A stretch of DNA of 64,000 nucleotides from positions 620,001 to 684,000 of the forward strand of contig JADKIR010000004.1 in the NCBI GenBank assembly GCA_016722655.1, given 5' to 3'. Positions 45,268-54,547 of the stretch are shown here, one piece after another. The notes beneath the pieces were generated by a model. That model was not told the DNA's origin and ran no database searches. It was given only the letters and a program-made list of their open reading frames with translations. The DNA comes from Cytophagaceae bacterium (GTDB lineage Bacteria > Bacteroidota > Bacteroidia > Cytophagales > Spirosomataceae). Position 1 is the first letter of the stretch. Each line of letters begins with the position of its first letter. A program made the translations under genes and the position numbers.

Positions 45268-45370
45268 TTGAATTGGTAAATATCATATTTCATATATAAA
45301 GAATAAAAGACTTTTATGTCTTCTTTTATTAAACAAATATTATATGATTAAAGACCTTTTACCAATTCAA
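45268..45370 (+). promoter_or_regulatory. Long-range stem-loop in the norC leader
   Basis: A perfect 13-bp inverted repeat, ttgaattggtaaa (45268-45280) and tttaccaattcaa (45358-45370), encloses 77 nt that contain a second hairpin (aataaaaga 45302-45310, tcttttatt 45322-45330). The right arm ends 6 nt before the norC ATG, so folding would mask the ribosome entry site. It could equally be two binding sites for a regulator. The sequence shows the symmetry only. Confidence 0.6.
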
Positions 45371-45376
45371 TAAAAA

Positions 45377-45823
45377 ATGTTATCAAAAAACCAAGCCCGA
45401 CTGTTTTTCCTGGGAGGAACGATAGTCACATTTGCCATTTTCCTGGCACTCTCCTGGACAACCCTGAGTAAAGAAGTCCCTAAAAATACCCATTCTGAAA
45501 ACATAAGCCCTGAAGTAGTAAGGGGAAAGGAAATATGGGAATCAAACAACTGTATGGGATGTCATTCCATTTTGGGAGAGGGAGCATATTACGCTCCGGA
45601 ACTCACAAAAGTTGTAGATAGAAGGCCTCCGGAATATATCAAAGCTGTTTTAATGTCTGAAATCCCCTGGTCGCCAAGAGGTAGAAAAATGGTAGCATAT
45701 AACCTTTCAGAAGCACAGGCCAATGATGTATTGGCATTCCTGACCTGGATTGGTAAAGTTGACCTTAATGGCTTCCCGGCGAAACCTCAATACGAAAAAA
45801 CTAATAAAGTAGTAAACCCATAA
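45377..45823 (+). CDS. norC: Nitric-oxide reductase cytochrome c subunit NorC
   Basis: This 148-residue protein has one N-terminal membrane anchor (residues 9-28) and a class I cytochrome c domain outside. It carries haem motif CMGCH (59-63), the NorC string HSILGEGAYYAPEL and a probable axial Met105 in RGRKMVAYNL. It passes electrons from soluble or membrane cytochromes to NorB. It is the first gene of norCBQDEF, with norB starting 5 bp after its stop. Confidence 0.95.
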   Translation: MLSKNQARLFFLGGTIVTFAIFLALSWTTLSKEVPKNTHSENISPEVVRGKEIWESNNCMGCHSILGEGAYYAPELTKVVDRRPPEYIKAVLMSEIPWSPRGRKMVAYNLSEAQANDVLAFLTWIGKVDLNGFPAKPQYEKTNKVVNP

Positions 45824-45828
45824 TCATC

Positions 45829-47163
45829 ATGAAATATAAATCACAAAAAGTAGCCTATTGGTTTTTTGCACTATCAATGCTACTTCTCTCTCTCCAAATC
45901 GTTTACGGATTCATTATGGGTTTTGCCCACATGGGATATGACAACCTTCACAGTGTAATCCCTTTTAATACTGCCCGGGCCGTACATACCAATCTGTTAG
46001 TGGTTTGGCTGTTGTCGGGCTTCATGGGAGCTGCATATTATATTATCCCTGAGGAAGCTGAACATGAGCTGGTTTCTGTAAAATGGGCATACATTCAGTT
46101 AATCTCCTTTGCTATAGTTGGGGTGGTAGCTGTAATCGGTTATCACTTAAACTACTGGGAAGGTCGGAAGTTTCTGGAAATCCCCCGCCCACTTGACTGG
46201 CTAGTAGTTGTCAATGTTTTAACCTTTCTGGGTTTAATATTGGCTACATTATATAAAGGTAAAAAAAGAACAACCACCTCATTGGTTCTCACCATGGGAC
46301 TGGTATTTGCCGCACTGTTGTATTTACCGGGTATGATATGGTTTGACAACCAAACCATGGATTCATTTTTCCGGTGGTGGGTTGTACATCTTTGGGTAGA
46401 GGGTGTGTGGGAGCTTATCATGGGTGGAATTCTTGCTTTCTTGTTGATAAAAATTACTGGAGTTGACCGGGAAGTTATCGAAAAATGGTTGTATGTAATT
46501 GTTGGACTTACATTCATTTCGGGAATATTAGGAACAGGACACCATTATTACTATATCGGTGCAGGAAAAATGTGGCTAATAATAGGAGGTATATTCTCAG
46601 CCCTTGAGCCTTTGGCATTTTTGGGAATGGCACTATTTGCAATAGCAATGTATAGAAAAGGTGAAAAAAGACATCCCAATAAAACGGCACTTAACTGGAC
46701 ACTTGGCACTGCCATTGTTTCATTTGTAGGAGCCGGTTTACTTGGCCTCGCTCATACTTTACCACAGGTCAATCTTTACACCCATGGCACACTGGTTACA
46801 GCCATGCATGGTCACCTGGCTTTCTGGGGAGCATATGCCATGATTGTCCTGGCTATTATAAGCTATGCCTTACCTAATCTTACAGGCAGAAAACTCTATG
46901 ATACAACACACGGTCAACTGGCATTTTGGCTGAGTAACATAGGTATGCTGGGTATGACAGTGGCCTTTGGCGTAGCAGGTGTATCGCAGGTTTATATGGA
47001 ACGCATCATAGGCATTGAGTTTGGCGAAGTACAACAGGAAATCCAGGTTCATTTTCTGATATTGGTATTATGTGCCACCATGTTTACAGCCGGAATATCT
47101 TATTATATATATGAATTCCTGAAATATGGCACTCCAAATGACGAAGCTTTAGTTTCTAATTGA
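45829..47163 (+). CDS. norB: Nitric-oxide reductase catalytic subunit NorB
   Basis: The 444-residue, 12-helix haem-copper-oxidase relative has all expected ligands: low-spin haem b His in RAVHTNLL and MHGHLAFWG, haem b3 His in the same MHGH, and the non-haem FeB ligands in VVHLWVEGVWE and GTGHHYYYIG. The Glu residues of HLWVEGVWE are typical of NOR and absent from oxidases. It reduces two NO to N2O at the cytoplasmic membrane with electrons from NorC. The norQD maturation genes follow. Confidence 0.97.
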   Translation: MKYKSQKVAYWFFALSMLLLSLQIVYGFIMGFAHMGYDNLHSVIPFNTARAVHTNLLVVWLLSGFMGAAYYIIPEEAEHELVSVKWAYIQLISFAIVGVVAVIGYHLNYWEGRKFLEIPRPLDWLVVVNVLTFLGLILATLYKGKKRTTTSLVLTMGLVFAALLYLPGMIWFDNQTMDSFFRWWVVHLWVEGVWELIMGGILAFLLIKITGVDREVIEKWLYVIVGLTFISGILGTGHHYYYIGAGKMWLIIGGIFSALEPLAFLGMALFAIAMYRKGEKRHPNKTALNWTLGTAIVSFVGAGLLGLAHTLPQVNLYTHGTLVTAMHGHLAFWGAYAMIVLAIISYALPNLTGRKLYDTTHGQLAFWLSNIGMLGMTVAFGVAGVSQVYMERIIGIEFGEVQQEIQVHFLILVLCATMFTAGISYYIYEFLKYGTPNDEALVSN

Positions 47164-47270
47164 TTGTTTAATAAATTTTTTTAACAGCATTTGAGTCTAA
47201 AACTCAAAGGCCATCTTAATCACATTACCCGCAGAGTGTTTTCTGCGGGTAATTTTTCAAGAAAATACTA

Positions 47271-48050
47271 ATGATTGCAAAAAGTCCTTATTATCTCCCG
47301 ATTGATAAAGAAGAAGATGTGTTCAGGCATGCTTTTTCAAACAAAATTCCGATACTCCTGAAAGGACCAACAGGTACCGGTAAGTCAAGATTTATCGAGT
47401 ATATGGCTCATAGTTTGAGCAAAGAACTGATTACGGTAAGTTGCCATGAAGAAACCTCCTCTACTGACCTTATAGGTAGATTTATCATAAAAGGCTCTGA
47501 AACCATCTGGATGGATGGCCCGCTTACAAAAGCCGTTAAAGAAGGTACTGTTTTGTATCTTGACGAAATCGCTGAAGCCCGACCTGATGTAATAGTAGCT
47601 ATCCATTCTCTTACCGACCACCGAAGAGAATTATATATTGACAAACTAGGTCAAACTGTAAAAGCACACGAAGATTTTATGTTAGTTGCTTCCTTTAATC
47701 CCGGCTATCAGAGGGGTTTTAAAGAATTAAAACCTTCTACCCGACAAAGATTTGTGGCACTTACATTTGGCTACCCTGAAGCAAAAATTGAAACTGAGAT
47801 CCTTAGGAATGAGACGGCTATTGATGAAGCCACAGCCACGAAACTTGTCAATATTGGAAACAAAATCAGAAACCTGACAGAATTGGGGCTTGCCGAAACT
47901 GTTTCGACCCGACTTTTAGTCGATGCAGCCAAACTTATACACTCAGGATTACCCAAAAGACTATCGGTAAAAGTAGCAGTAGTAGAACCCCTAAGCGATG
48001 AACCACAAGTAAATGAAGCTCTGACCGACCTTTGTAATCTGATGATCTGA
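47271..48050 (+). CDS. norQ: NorQ/CbbQ-type MoxR AAA+ ATPase
   Basis: The 259-residue protein has Walker A GPTGTGKS (32-39), Walker B LYLDEIAEA (Asp98, Glu99), sensor FNPGYQ and a C-terminal CbbQ domain. NorQ works with NorD to load or activate the FeB centre of NorB. Its stop overlaps the norD start by one base (TGATG). It is 107 bp after norB, enough for an internal promoter though none is clear. Confidence 0.93.
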   Translation: MIAKSPYYLPIDKEEDVFRHAFSNKIPILLKGPTGTGKSRFIEYMAHSLSKELITVSCHEETSSTDLIGRFIIKGSETIWMDGPLTKAVKEGTVLYLDEIAEARPDVIVAIHSLTDHRRELYIDKLGQTVKAHEDFMLVASFNPGYQRGFKELKPSTRQRFVALTFGYPEAKIETEILRNETAIDEATATKLVNIGNKIRNLTELGLAETVSTRLLVDAAKLIHSGLPKRLSVKVAVVEPLSDEPQVNEALTDLCNLMI

Positions 48051-49804
48051 TGGAACTCGATGAGCTGATATACAGTAAAGTCCTGAGTTTTTTCAAAAAA
48101 GTCAGGAAAAACAAAGAAGAAGCCAATCCAAATTTGGTAAGGTTAGATATGATTTCGCCCAAACTTACGATTATTGCTCGTGCCATTACAGGAAAAGCCA
48201 TTGAGATATTTCCGGCTGAAAGTGAAGGAGGCTATCGAAATAATAATTTCTTCTTACCTCAAAAGGTTTCGTTTTTTGAAAAATTTGAGATGAACCTTTC
48301 ATTTTACTTTTTTAGGGTAATATACCTTTCTACCCAGCAAAAACTAGGCTTAAACTGGCAAACAAACCATAATGAAGAGCTGATGGCATCCAGAGAAAAT
48401 GCCAGAGCGACATCTGGATTAGTTTTGAAAAAAATGTTTGAAGAATTTGAATTAACGCAGGCCCTTCACCAAAGTTTTTTGGGACACTTTAATTCCGCTG
48501 AGGAACCAGACCTAAGCTGGCTCTATGGCAAATGGATGAGGAACGACCCGGAAACCGAAACTGAAAAAAAACTTGAAAATTTTGGGGTAGAAACAAAGTC
48601 TGCCGACGACAAACAGGTTTTAACCACCATAAAAACCAGGGCTATTGAAGAAGTAATAAGCGTAGAAATTGACAAAAAACAGCAGGAAGATTATGTGCTC
48701 ACACACAATTTTGAAAAAGTGGAAACCGCTGAAGAATTTGATGGCACCTGGCGTGATTTTGATGGGGATGATGAACTGGAAAAACATCAGGAAGCACTGG
48801 AAGAACTCAAAATGAAATATACTGTAAGAGTTGATGACATGGCTCATTCAGTATATCAGGCTGATTTTATAGAGAATACAACAGTATCTGAAAGTGCGGA
48901 AACCGACCATACAGGGTACCATTTGCTCTATGATGAATGGGATTTCAGCACGCGGAGATACAAAACCGACTTTTGTAAAGTATATCCTTTTACCCAATTA
49001 AAAACCGATAAAGAATACTATCACCAAACCCTGAAAAGCAAAGGAACAGTGCTCACAGGGCTCAGAAAAATGCTGGCCAATGTAAACAATAAAATGATGC
49101 AACACCGCAGGCAAAATCAGGGAGATGAGTTTGATATCGACGCAACTACCGACATGATAGTGGACATTTTCTCAAAAAAAACACCTTCCGAAAATATATA
49201 TCTGGCCAACAGGAAAAAAGAAAAAGATATTTCAATTCTGCTTTTGCTGGATGTAAGCCTTTCGAGCGATTCTTATGCCGCCGGCAACAGGGTAATTGAT
49301 GTAGAAAAACAGGTTTCAATACTTTTTGGCGAAATACTCAACGAATTTAACATTGATTTCTCGATAGATTGCTTTTACTCCAAAACACGTAACTACACTA
49401 CCTATATTTCATTGAAAGACTTTGATGAAAGCTGGGATGCTTCAAAACATAGAATAGGAGCTGCTGAGCCTCAGGGATATACCCGAATAGGGGCAGCATT
49501 GAGACATTCAGGGCAATTATTGAAAAAAAGAAAAACCAAGAATAAATGGATCATCTTAATATCAGATGGAAAACCCAATGACTATGATAAATATGAGGGT
49601 AAATATGGCATTAATGATGTAAAACAAGCATTAAGAGAGCTTCATGAGCAGCAGATAAACTCCTATGCACTGGCCATTGAAGCACAGGCCAAATACTATC
49701 TGCCACAAATGTTTGGACAAAACCACTACCAGATTCTCACGACGCCGGAAGAATTGCTGGAATCATTGATTTTGTTATTCGAAAAAATAAAATATAAAAG
49801 CTAA
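48050..49804 (+). CDS. norD: NorD-type von Willebrand A domain activator
   Basis: The 584-residue protein ends in a VWA domain with a MIDAS motif LLLDVSLSSDS (Asp401) and GYTRIGAALRHSG and ILISDGKPND. The N-terminal 390 residues are helical and acidic, as in NorD. It is the partner of NorQ for maturation of the NO reductase. It is coupled to norQ and followed 3 bp later by norE. Confidence 0.92.
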   Translation: MELDELIYSKVLSFFKKVRKNKEEANPNLVRLDMISPKLTIIARAITGKAIEIFPAESEGGYRNNNFFLPQKVSFFEKFEMNLSFYFFRVIYLSTQQKLGLNWQTNHNEELMASRENARATSGLVLKKMFEEFELTQALHQSFLGHFNSAEEPDLSWLYGKWMRNDPETETEKKLENFGVETKSADDKQVLTTIKTRAIEEVISVEIDKKQQEDYVLTHNFEKVETAEEFDGTWRDFDGDDELEKHQEALEELKMKYTVRVDDMAHSVYQADFIENTTVSESAETDHTGYHLLYDEWDFSTRRYKTDFCKVYPFTQLKTDKEYYHQTLKSKGTVLTGLRKMLANVNNKMMQHRRQNQGDEFDIDATTDMIVDIFSKKTPSENIYLANRKKEKDISILLLLDVSLSSDSYAAGNRVIDVEKQVSILFGEILNEFNIDFSIDCFYSKTRNYTTYISLKDFDESWDASKHRIGAAEPQGYTRIGAALRHSGQLLKKRKTKNKWIILISDGKPNDYDKYEGKYGINDVKQALRELHEQQINSYALAIEAQAKYYLPQMFGQNHYQILTTPEELLESLILLFEKIKYKS

Positions 49805-49807
49805 AAT

Positions 49808-50371
49808 ATGGAAAAGGTGAAATATGACATTTTTAACCCTCCCGGTGGATTGTTGATATGGATAGTGATAGTACTGGAGTTGCTTACATTTGGGATAGCC
49901 CTGCTGGTAATGCAAAATTTCGAACTTGCAGAGCCACAGATTTTTGCCGAAAGCCGACAACACCTGAGTTCACGCCTGGGAACGCTCAACACTGTAATTC
50001 TATTGACCAGTGGTCTCTTTGTGGTTTTGAGCCTCAATAATTATAAAATACTGAAGCACAGCACTGCAAGGATACAATTAAATTTTTCCGTGATTTTGGG
50101 TCTGGTGTTTTTAATCGTAAAATTTACCGAATATCAATTAAAGTTGAGCAGTGGCATTACTTTAAGTACAAATACCTTTTTCACATTTTACTTTCTGATT
50201 ACCGGATTTCATGCGGTGCATGTGGCATTAGGTATTCTGATTTTTGTGATTTTCATCCAAAAAATAAAAAGTCAAAAGCTAAAACCCGAAGACTTTGAGG
50301 CCGGGGCCGCTTTCTGGCACATGTGTGACCTGATTTGGTTAATTATTTTTCCCTTTATTTATCTGAAATGA
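49808..50371 (+). CDS. norE: Cytochrome oxidase subunit III-like protein NorE
   Basis: The 187-residue protein has five hydrophobic segments and the subunit III signature FLITGFHAVHVALGILIF and AAFWHMCDLIWLIIFP. In nor operons this protein is called NorE and supports NOR activity without being catalytic. The gene overlaps the next start by ATGA. It is shorter than oxidase subunit III, as expected for NorE. Confidence 0.9.
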   Translation: MEKVKYDIFNPPGGLLIWIVIVLELLTFGIALLVMQNFELAEPQIFAESRQHLSSRLGTLNTVILLTSGLFVVLSLNNYKILKHSTARIQLNFSVILGLVFLIVKFTEYQLKLSSGITLSTNTFFTFYFLITGFHAVHVALGILIFVIFIQKIKSQKLKPEDFEAGAAFWHMCDLIWLIIFPFIYLK

Positions 50372-50589
50372 AACCAATTATAGCATATACCCTACTCCTA
50401 TTTCTGACTGTGAATGCAGCCATATTATCTCATTTCAAGTTGCCATTCCAGTTTATTTTGCCTCTGTTTTTGGCAAAATTTCTCATTGTATTTTGGATAT
50501 TTATGGAAATGAAGCACAGCCATGCCTTTTGGAAAGCAGCCGCTATATTTTATGCAATTATCATAGGAGTAAGCTTTTGGCTTTTCTGA
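50368..50589 (+). CDS. norF: Small membrane protein, NorF-like (oxidase subunit IV type)
   Basis: The ATG at 50368 gives 73 residues with three short hydrophobic segments and the subunit IV-like string FWIFMEMKHSHAFWK. It overlaps the norE stop by 4 bp. A longer frame from 50335 lies within norE and is rejected. NorF accompanies NorE in denitrifiers; here the assignment rests on position and the MEMKHSH motif. Confidence 0.8.
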   Translation: MKPIIAYTLLLFLTVNAAILSHFKLPFQFILPLFLAKFLIVFWIFMEMKHSHAFWKAAAIFYAIIIGVSFWLF

Positions 50590-50667
50590 CTTCATTCTTA
50601 TCCAACCTTTTTAAAGCAAATCAATTATTCAGAACTATAAAATGATAAACCTTAACGAAAACTAACA

Positions 50668-52932
50668 ATGAAAAAAAGTATCGATTATCTGATGGAAACC
50701 AAAAACTGGAGTAAGCCACTCTGGTTTATCCTCATTATTAGCATTTTGGGAGTGGGTATGATTGGTTTCCAAACCTATACCGACGCCCCGCCGATGTCCG
50801 GCTTTAAAGATGAAACCGGAAAGATCATCATCAGTCAGGAAGATATAGAACATGGACAGGAAGTATTTCATAAATATGCTTTGATGGAATACGGAAGCTT
50901 TCTTGGTGATGGAGCCCAACGTGGCCCCGATTTTTCGGCAGAAGCCTTGCACCAGATAAATCTTGCTATGATTGAGTACTATACCAACCAAAGTAAAACA
51001 AAAGGACAAAACCCGGAAATATATGGCATATTAGAAAATGTAAAACGGGAACTAAAAGTCAACAGGTTTGATAAGGAAGATGAAAAAGTGACGCTTAGCA
51101 TGGCTCAGACCTATGCATTTGAACAACTCATTGGTTTTTACGAAAAACGGTTTCTTACTTCTTCCCAGGAAAATCATAAAAGCTTAAAAAATTACATCAA
51201 AGACAAGACAGAAATCAAAAACCTGAGTGCATTCTTTTATTGGGGTGCCTGGGTGTGCGTAGCCCAGAGGCCCGGTTCCGACTTTAGTTACACGCATAAC
51301 TGGCCCTATGATCCACAGGCAGGCAATACCCCTACTTCGCCCGTTATACTCTGGAGTGTACTGGGCTTACTGGCATTTGTTCTTGCTTGTGGCATAGTGC
51401 TGTACTACATCGGTCAATACAATCAGTTGCCCAATAAGTTTTTTAAGCCCGCTGTTAATCAATTGTTTTCTATCGACAGAGTCGCTGATTATCAACCTTC
51501 CGCTACTCAAAAAGCCACATTTAAGTTTTTTTGGGTGGCTATACTGTTGTTTTTTATTCAGGTAAGCAGTGGTCTGGTGACCATCAATGACTTCACCAAC
51601 TGGCTGGGATATCTTGGAATCGACATCTCATCTGTACCGGTAACCATACCCCGAAGCTGGCATTTGATGCTTTCACTTTACTGGATATCTACTTGCTGGA
51701 TAGCCTCTTCTATTTTTATTCTTCCTTTATTATCTAAAAAAGAAATTGCAGGGCAACTGCCAATGATAAACACGCTTTTTGTACTACTTTTTATTTTGGT
51801 GGTTGGCTCACTGGCAGGCATGATTATGGGCCCGCTGGGCATCCTCGGCAAATGGTGGTATTGGCTGGGGCATCAGGGCTGGGAGTTTGTTGATTTAGGC
51901 AAAATCTATCAGGTGCTATTAATGATCATTTTTATTCTGTGGGCGGTAATTATTTATAGAGGTATAAAGCCCGCACTGGTCAAAAATGAATCCTGGAATC
52001 TTCCCAACTGGATTCTTTACTCCGTGATTGGTATTCCATTGCTATTTATCTCAGGATTTGTGGCCAAACCTGAGACCAATTTCGTGATTGCAGACTTTTG
52101 GAGGTGGATGGTGATTCACATGTGGGTAGAAGCATTTTTTGAAGTATTTATCACCGTGATCGTTAGCTATCTGATGGTATTGATGGGGCTGGTAAGCAAG
52201 CAGGCTGCTATCAGAGTGGTGTATTTTGCTACAATTTTATTTCTTGGAACCGGTCTTCTGGGTATTTCTCATAATTTTTACTGGAACGCCAAACCTGTAG
52301 CCACCATGGCTTTGGGTAGTGTATTTTCTACTTTGCAGTTTGTACCCCTGATACTCCTTACAGTCGAAGCCTGGAGGTTTAAGAATATGCCAAAATTTGC
52401 TGTGGGTGATGTGGAGTACAATCAACTTTCAGGTTTTGGTTTTCCTGAAGTTTTCAAATATCTGGTGGCGGTCAATTTTTGGAATTTCTTCGGAGCGGGT
52501 GTGATGGGAATTATCATCAATCTGCCAATCATGAACTATTTCGAGCATGGTACCTATCTTACTGTCAATCATGCTCATGCGGCTTTGATGGGTGTTTATG
52601 GCAATATTTCGGTAGCCGCCTGTCTTTTTGCTTCAAAACTTATTCTAAAACCTGAAAAATGGAATGATAAACTTATGAACACCGTGTTTTGGTCAATTAA
52701 TGCCGGGCTTATGCTGATGGTAATCCTTGATTTGTTTCCGGCGGGTTCATTGCAATTTAAAGCCGTAGTGGAGAAAGGCCTGTGGTATGGTCGTTCAGCA
52801 GAATTTATCGATCAGGGTATATTCCATCAACTCACCTGGCTCAGAGGTGTGGGGGCTATGGTGTTTTTCCTTGGTGGGGTAAGCCCGCTCACCTGGTTTA
52901 TGGTGACCCGCATCAGAGGGTTGAAAAAATAA
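50668..52932 (+). CDS. norZ: Quinol-dependent nitric-oxide reductase (qNOR)
   Basis: The 754-residue protein has an N-terminal NorC-like extension without haem motif (about 1-220, including DAPPMSGFKDETG and EYGSFLGDGAQRGPDF) and the large membrane part with 12 further helices. Ligand-bearing segments are IPRSWHLMLSLYW, VIHMWVEAFFEVF, LLGISHNFYWNAK and VNHAHAALMGVYG. This is the architecture of qNOR, which takes electrons from quinol directly. It lies 78 bp after norF on the same strand, so the cell has both types of NOR in one cluster. Confidence 0.93.
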   Translation: MKKSIDYLMETKNWSKPLWFILIISILGVGMIGFQTYTDAPPMSGFKDETGKIIISQEDIEHGQEVFHKYALMEYGSFLGDGAQRGPDFSAEALHQINLAMIEYYTNQSKTKGQNPEIYGILENVKRELKVNRFDKEDEKVTLSMAQTYAFEQLIGFYEKRFLTSSQENHKSLKNYIKDKTEIKNLSAFFYWGAWVCVAQRPGSDFSYTHNWPYDPQAGNTPTSPVILWSVLGLLAFVLACGIVLYYIGQYNQLPNKFFKPAVNQLFSIDRVADYQPSATQKATFKFFWVAILLFFIQVSSGLVTINDFTNWLGYLGIDISSVPVTIPRSWHLMLSLYWISTCWIASSIFILPLLSKKEIAGQLPMINTLFVLLFILVVGSLAGMIMGPLGILGKWWYWLGHQGWEFVDLGKIYQVLLMIIFILWAVIIYRGIKPALVKNESWNLPNWILYSVIGIPLLFISGFVAKPETNFVIADFWRWMVIHMWVEAFFEVFITVIVSYLMVLMGLVSKQAAIRVVYFATILFLGTGLLGISHNFYWNAKPVATMALGSVFSTLQFVPLILLTVEAWRFKNMPKFAVGDVEYNQLSGFGFPEVFKYLVAVNFWNFFGAGVMGIIINLPIMNYFEHGTYLTVNHAHAALMGVYGNISVAACLFASKLILKPEKWNDKLMNTVFWSINAGLMLMVILDLFPAGSLQFKAVVEKGLWYGRSAEFIDQGIFHQLTWLRGVGAMVFFLGGVSPLTWFMVTRIRGLKK

Positions 52933-52934
52933 AA

Positions 52935-53549
52935 TCAGTTTTTTCTAAAACTACAAAAAATGAAGTTTTGAGTAGTGTCAAATGGCGTTTCATGAGTTTC
53001 TTCTATACATTTGATTCTCTCAAAACTTCTCTCAAATCTCACCGACATAGAGGCCTCCGAGTATTGTTTGATTTCCAGACCGCTGCATTTTGTCGGGCCT
53101 GACTCTGAAAAAGTACCCAATACCAGATATCCATCTGCACTAATGCCCTGCTCGGCTATGCTTACGTATTTGTTGATTCGGGCATCGGTGGTAAGGAAGT
53201 GAAAAGCCGCCCTATCATGCCAAAAGTCAAATTTTACAGGAGGCACAAAATCTATCACATCAGATACGATCCAATTTACCCGGTTTGCCTTTTCTCCCAG
53301 TCGCAGCTTTGCCCTTTCCAGAGCCATTGCTGAAATATCAAGTACATAAATGTTTTGATAACCCTTTTCAAGCATCACATCGACCAGATAGCTGTCGCCT
53401 CCGCCAATATCAATGATATGGGCATCGAGGGGTAAATTAAATAGTTCGAGAAATTCGACTGAGGTTTTGGGATAGGGCTGAAACCAGCTTACTTCGTTTT
53501 CGGCCTTGGTAGAGAACACATTTTCCCAATGCTGTCGGGTATCGGTCAT
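52935..53549 (-). CDS. Class I SAM-dependent methyltransferase
   Basis: The 204-residue protein opens with TRQHWENVFSTKAENEVSWF and has SAM motif I AHIIDIGGGDSYLVD, motif II VLDISAMALERAK and a motif near WIVSDVIDF. This fits small methyltransferases related to thiopurine or tellurite methyltransferases; the substrate is not readable. It converges on the qNOR gene with only 2 bp between stops, so no terminator fits between them. Confidence 0.85.
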   Translation of the reverse strand: MTDTRQHWENVFSTKAENEVSWFQPYPKTSVEFLELFNLPLDAHIIDIGGGDSYLVDVMLEKGYQNIYVLDISAMALERAKLRLGEKANRVNWIVSDVIDFVPPVKFDFWHDRAAFHFLTTDARINKYVSIAEQGISADGYLVLGTFSESGPTKCSGLEIKQYSEASMSVRFERSFERIKCIEETHETPFDTTQNFIFCSFRKN

Positions 53550-53732
53550 ATTTAAGGTTTTTATATTTGGAACAACATATCTTTGGGTATTTTGATTCTA
53601 TTATTTTGGAGAAACTTAATACAATAAAACAATCTAGATATTTCATTTTTTGTATTCCAAACCTTAAAATGCATTGGTCAAAATTTAACATTCAAGTTAA
53701 AATAGAATTAAGAATTAATCTTATTTTTTAAT

Positions 53733-53740
53733 TACATTTG
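53733..53740 (+). promoter_or_regulatory. -7 box upstream of the superoxide dismutase gene
   Basis: TACATTTG matches TAnnTTTG, 82 bp before the GTG start. The -33 element is not clear. Confidence 0.45.
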
Positions 53741-53821
53741 TGTAAAAAGCAATATTCAAAAAGGCACTATTTTGAATTTCTAAAATTGCTTTATTATTCA
53801 ATAAATTAAACATTTGAAAAA

Positions 53822-54547
53822 GTGAAAAGAGAACATTTCTTAAAGACCGGAGCCTTGACAAGCTTAGCTGCCGTAATTGGAACTAATAACGCATTTGGTG
53901 AGAATTTAACAAATAATAATATTGATAAACTCGTTGATGCAAACGGGAATTTTGTTTTACAACCATTGCCATATTCAGAAAGTTTTTTGGAACCATATAT
54001 GGACTCCGAGACATTGCATCTTCACTACACTTTTCATCATGGTGGAGCAACTAAAGCCGCCAATAATGATATGAAAAAAATTAAAGAAGCTATTGAATCT
54101 AACAATTTCGAAACTATAGATTACTGGACCAAAAAGCTTTCTTTTCATCTTTCATCACATATTCTTCACTCTATATTTTGGACCAATCTGGGCAATAAAA
54201 CAACAACACCAAATGGTGATTTACTTAAAAGAATTGAGAAAGATTTTGGCAGTTATGAAAAATTAAAGATTTATCTCGCCCAAACTTCCAAGAATTTAGA
54301 TGGCAATGGCTGGGGAATATTAGGTTATCAACCATATACCGATAAACTCACAATTCTGCAATGCGAAAATCATGAAAAACTTACCCAATGGGGTGTAATT
54401 CCTTTAATGGTTATTGATGTTTGGGAACATTCTTATTATCTCAAATACAAAAATAAAAGAGCCGATTTTGTTGATGCTTTGTTTAACATTTTAGACTGGG
54501 ACAATGCCGCTCAAAGATTAAATAATGCATTAAAGCTTGTTAAATGA
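53822..54547 (+). CDS. Exported Fe/Mn-type superoxide dismutase lacking the gateway Tyr
   Basis: A GTG start gives 241 residues with a Tat/Sec-like leader (KREHFLKTGALTSLAAVIG) and a Fe/Mn SOD domain. Metal ligands are all present: His in LHLHYTFHH, His in SSHILHSIFW, and Asp and His in VIDVWEHSYY. The residue aligning with the conserved Tyr34 of the family (HHxxYV) is Ala (HHGGAT), and the Gln that tunes the metal is His (CENHEK), as in the iron enzyme of Mycobacterium. It should dismute superoxide outside the cytoplasm. Its stop overlaps the start of the following outer-membrane protein gene by 4 bp. Confidence 0.9.
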   Translation: MKREHFLKTGALTSLAAVIGTNNAFGENLTNNNIDKLVDANGNFVLQPLPYSESFLEPYMDSETLHLHYTFHHGGATKAANNDMKKIKEAIESNNFETIDYWTKKLSFHLSSHILHSIFWTNLGNKTTTPNGDLLKRIEKDFGSYEKLKIYLAQTSKNLDGNGWGILGYQPYTDKLTILQCENHEKLTQWGVIPLMVIDVWEHSYYLKYKNKRADFVDALFNILDWDNAAQRLNNALKLVK

